In this document: positions 63,255 through 64,000 of the stretch, piece after piece
Numbering within the stretch: the first letter of the stretch is position 1
Layout of the letters: the number at the start of each line of letters is the position of its first letter
DNA from: Sciurus carolinensis
Taxonomy: Eukaryota; Chordata; Mammalia; Rodentia; Sciuridae
DNA length: 64,000 nt
Assembly: GCF_902686445.1 (NCBI RefSeq)
Contig: NC_062222.1
Span: forward strand, 40,423,792-40,487,791
Direction of reading: 5' to 3'
Translations under genes and position numbers: made by a program
The notes under the pieces: generated by a model
Database searches by the model: none
What the model saw: the letters and a program-made list of their open reading frames with translations, nothing else
What the model was told of the DNA's origin: nothing

Positions 63255-63680
63255 GTGACTCCTAGACCAAGCCACACACCGCGCTTCTCCTCTTCCTCTG
63301 GGCAGCCCCCCGGTGTTCAGAAGCGCTCGTTCTGAGTCCAAACAGCTCGCCACGCAGCTCCTCCTCAGGCAGCCGTCCGGAGCCCCAGTGGTTGCTCCGA
63401 GTCCAAGCGCTGTGCTGAGCCGCCTCCTCTACGATGATCCCAGTTGTTCGTGTTTACCGCTCCAGTGGGGGGAGGGGCGTCTCGCCGAGCAACTCTACTT
63501 CACAAAGTTCCCTGCAATCCGGGGTTACCGCCCGATTCGGGATGCCTCCCCAACAGGAGAGACTCACCCAGCGGCTTTGAGTTGGTCCCAAGTCTCTCAC
63601 TATCTCCTCTTTTGAATCCTGTGTCCTAGAGCAACATGAAATGCAACCACCCTCTAGTCCACCATCTTGAAACCTCCTTT
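63255..63680 (-). mobile_element. Inverted L1 5' UTR segment
   Basis: GC-rich sequence that reads on the minus strand from GGAGGTTTCAAGATGGTGG (63679-63661), the typical L1 5' terminus with a YY1-like CAAGATGG, for about 420 bp into the 5' UTR. The part at 63490-63620 is homologous to 28060-28200 of the full-length L1. It joins directly to plus-strand L1 3' sequence at about 63682, so it is probably the inverted 5' part of that insertion. Confidence 0.75.
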
Positions 63681-64000
63681 TCAGTGGTATATATATACAA
63701 TGGAATATTACTCAGCCATAAAGAATGATAAAATTATGGCATTTGCAGGCAAATGGATGAAACTGGAGAATATCATGCTAAGTGAGATAAGCCAATTTCC
63801 AAAAAACCAAAGGACGAATGATATTGCTAATAAGTGGATGATGACACATAAGGGGGGGTGGGAGGGGTTAGTGTTAGGGTTAGAGTTAGGGTTAGGGAGG
63901 GGTGCAAGAATGGAGGAAGGAAGGACTGTATAGAGGGAAAAGAGGGGTGGGAGGGTTGGGGGGTAAGGGAAAAATAACAGAATGAATCAAACAACATTAC
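63681..64000 (+). mobile_element. L1 3' end, continuing past the window
   Basis: Plus-strand ORF2 C-terminus (Tyr-Thr-Met-Glu-Tyr-Tyr-Ser-Ala-Ile-Lys-Asn-Asp-Lys) and 3' UTR with a telomere-like block (63865-63897) and the polypurine tract. Compared with the copy at 51832 it has one inserted base just before the ORF2 end, which shifts the frame past the normal stop and through the hexamer block to a TAG at 63931-63933. The tail and TSD lie outside the window. Confidence 0.85.
63865..63897 (+). repeat. Telomere-like hexamer block in L1 3' UTR
   Basis: GGGTTA, GTGTTA, GGGTTA, GAGTTA, GGGTTA, GGG: five and a half hexamers at the same 3' UTR position as the block at 51975-52014. Confidence 0.9.

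Overview
This is a mammalian, gene-desert-type window made almost entirely of transposable elements and AT-rich unique DNA. The organism is most likely a squirrel-family rodent (Sciuridae). The evidence is a tRNA-Ala-derived ID-type SINE with the long A-rich sciurid tail (57-197), a short ID-type SINE (30794-30878), two 7SL-tRNA fusion SINEs of the B1-dID type (856-1052, 34137-34342), and several L1 copies of different ages from one rodent-like lineage. I found no exon of a functional host gene. The only host-gene sequence I can name is a dead processed copy of YWHAQ (14-3-3 theta).

Layout. 1-6.9 kb: SINEs, two decayed MaLR-like LTRs, a microsatellite and unique AT-rich DNA. 6.9-17.4 kb: one ancient plus-strand L1 used as a landing pad. 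Nested in it are a solo LTR (7807-8230), a minus-strand L1 with a 5' inversion (10275-12217), a 302-bp GC-rich retro-insert of unknown origin (12834-13135) and a second class II solo LTR (15554-16117). 17.4-22.3 kb: unique DNA with a third solo LTR (18087-18545) and an old monomeric B1. 22.37-28.58 kb: a complete minus-strand L1 with a perfect 12-bp target-site duplication (TSD), decayed ORF1 and ORF2 and a GC-rich 5' UTR. 28.6-37 kb: unique DNA, two SINEs, an L1 3' tip, a MaLR-like LTR and the YWHAQ retropseudogene. 37-48.6 kb: an old minus-strand L1 split by a 6.8-kb full-length minus-strand L1. 48.6-53.6 kb: an L1 3' end split by an LTR, an L1 with a 5' inversion and perfect TSD, and a young 5'-truncated L1 with about 500 codons of intact ORF2. 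53.6-63.2 kb: mostly unique DNA with three more L1 fragments. 63.26-64 kb: an L1 in which an inverted 5' UTR is joined directly to the 3' end; it runs off the window.

The points most worth a second look all concern the L1 lineage. Two copies carry a block of telomere-like hexamers at the same place in the 3' UTR, absent from a third copy. Two copies share an Asp-to-Tyr change in the reverse transcriptase FADD motif. The 5' UTRs of two copies are homologous internally but start differently, and share an antisense reading frame. The nested insertions and TSDs give a clear relative chronology. All identifications come from reading the sequence and general family knowledge; no database search was run.
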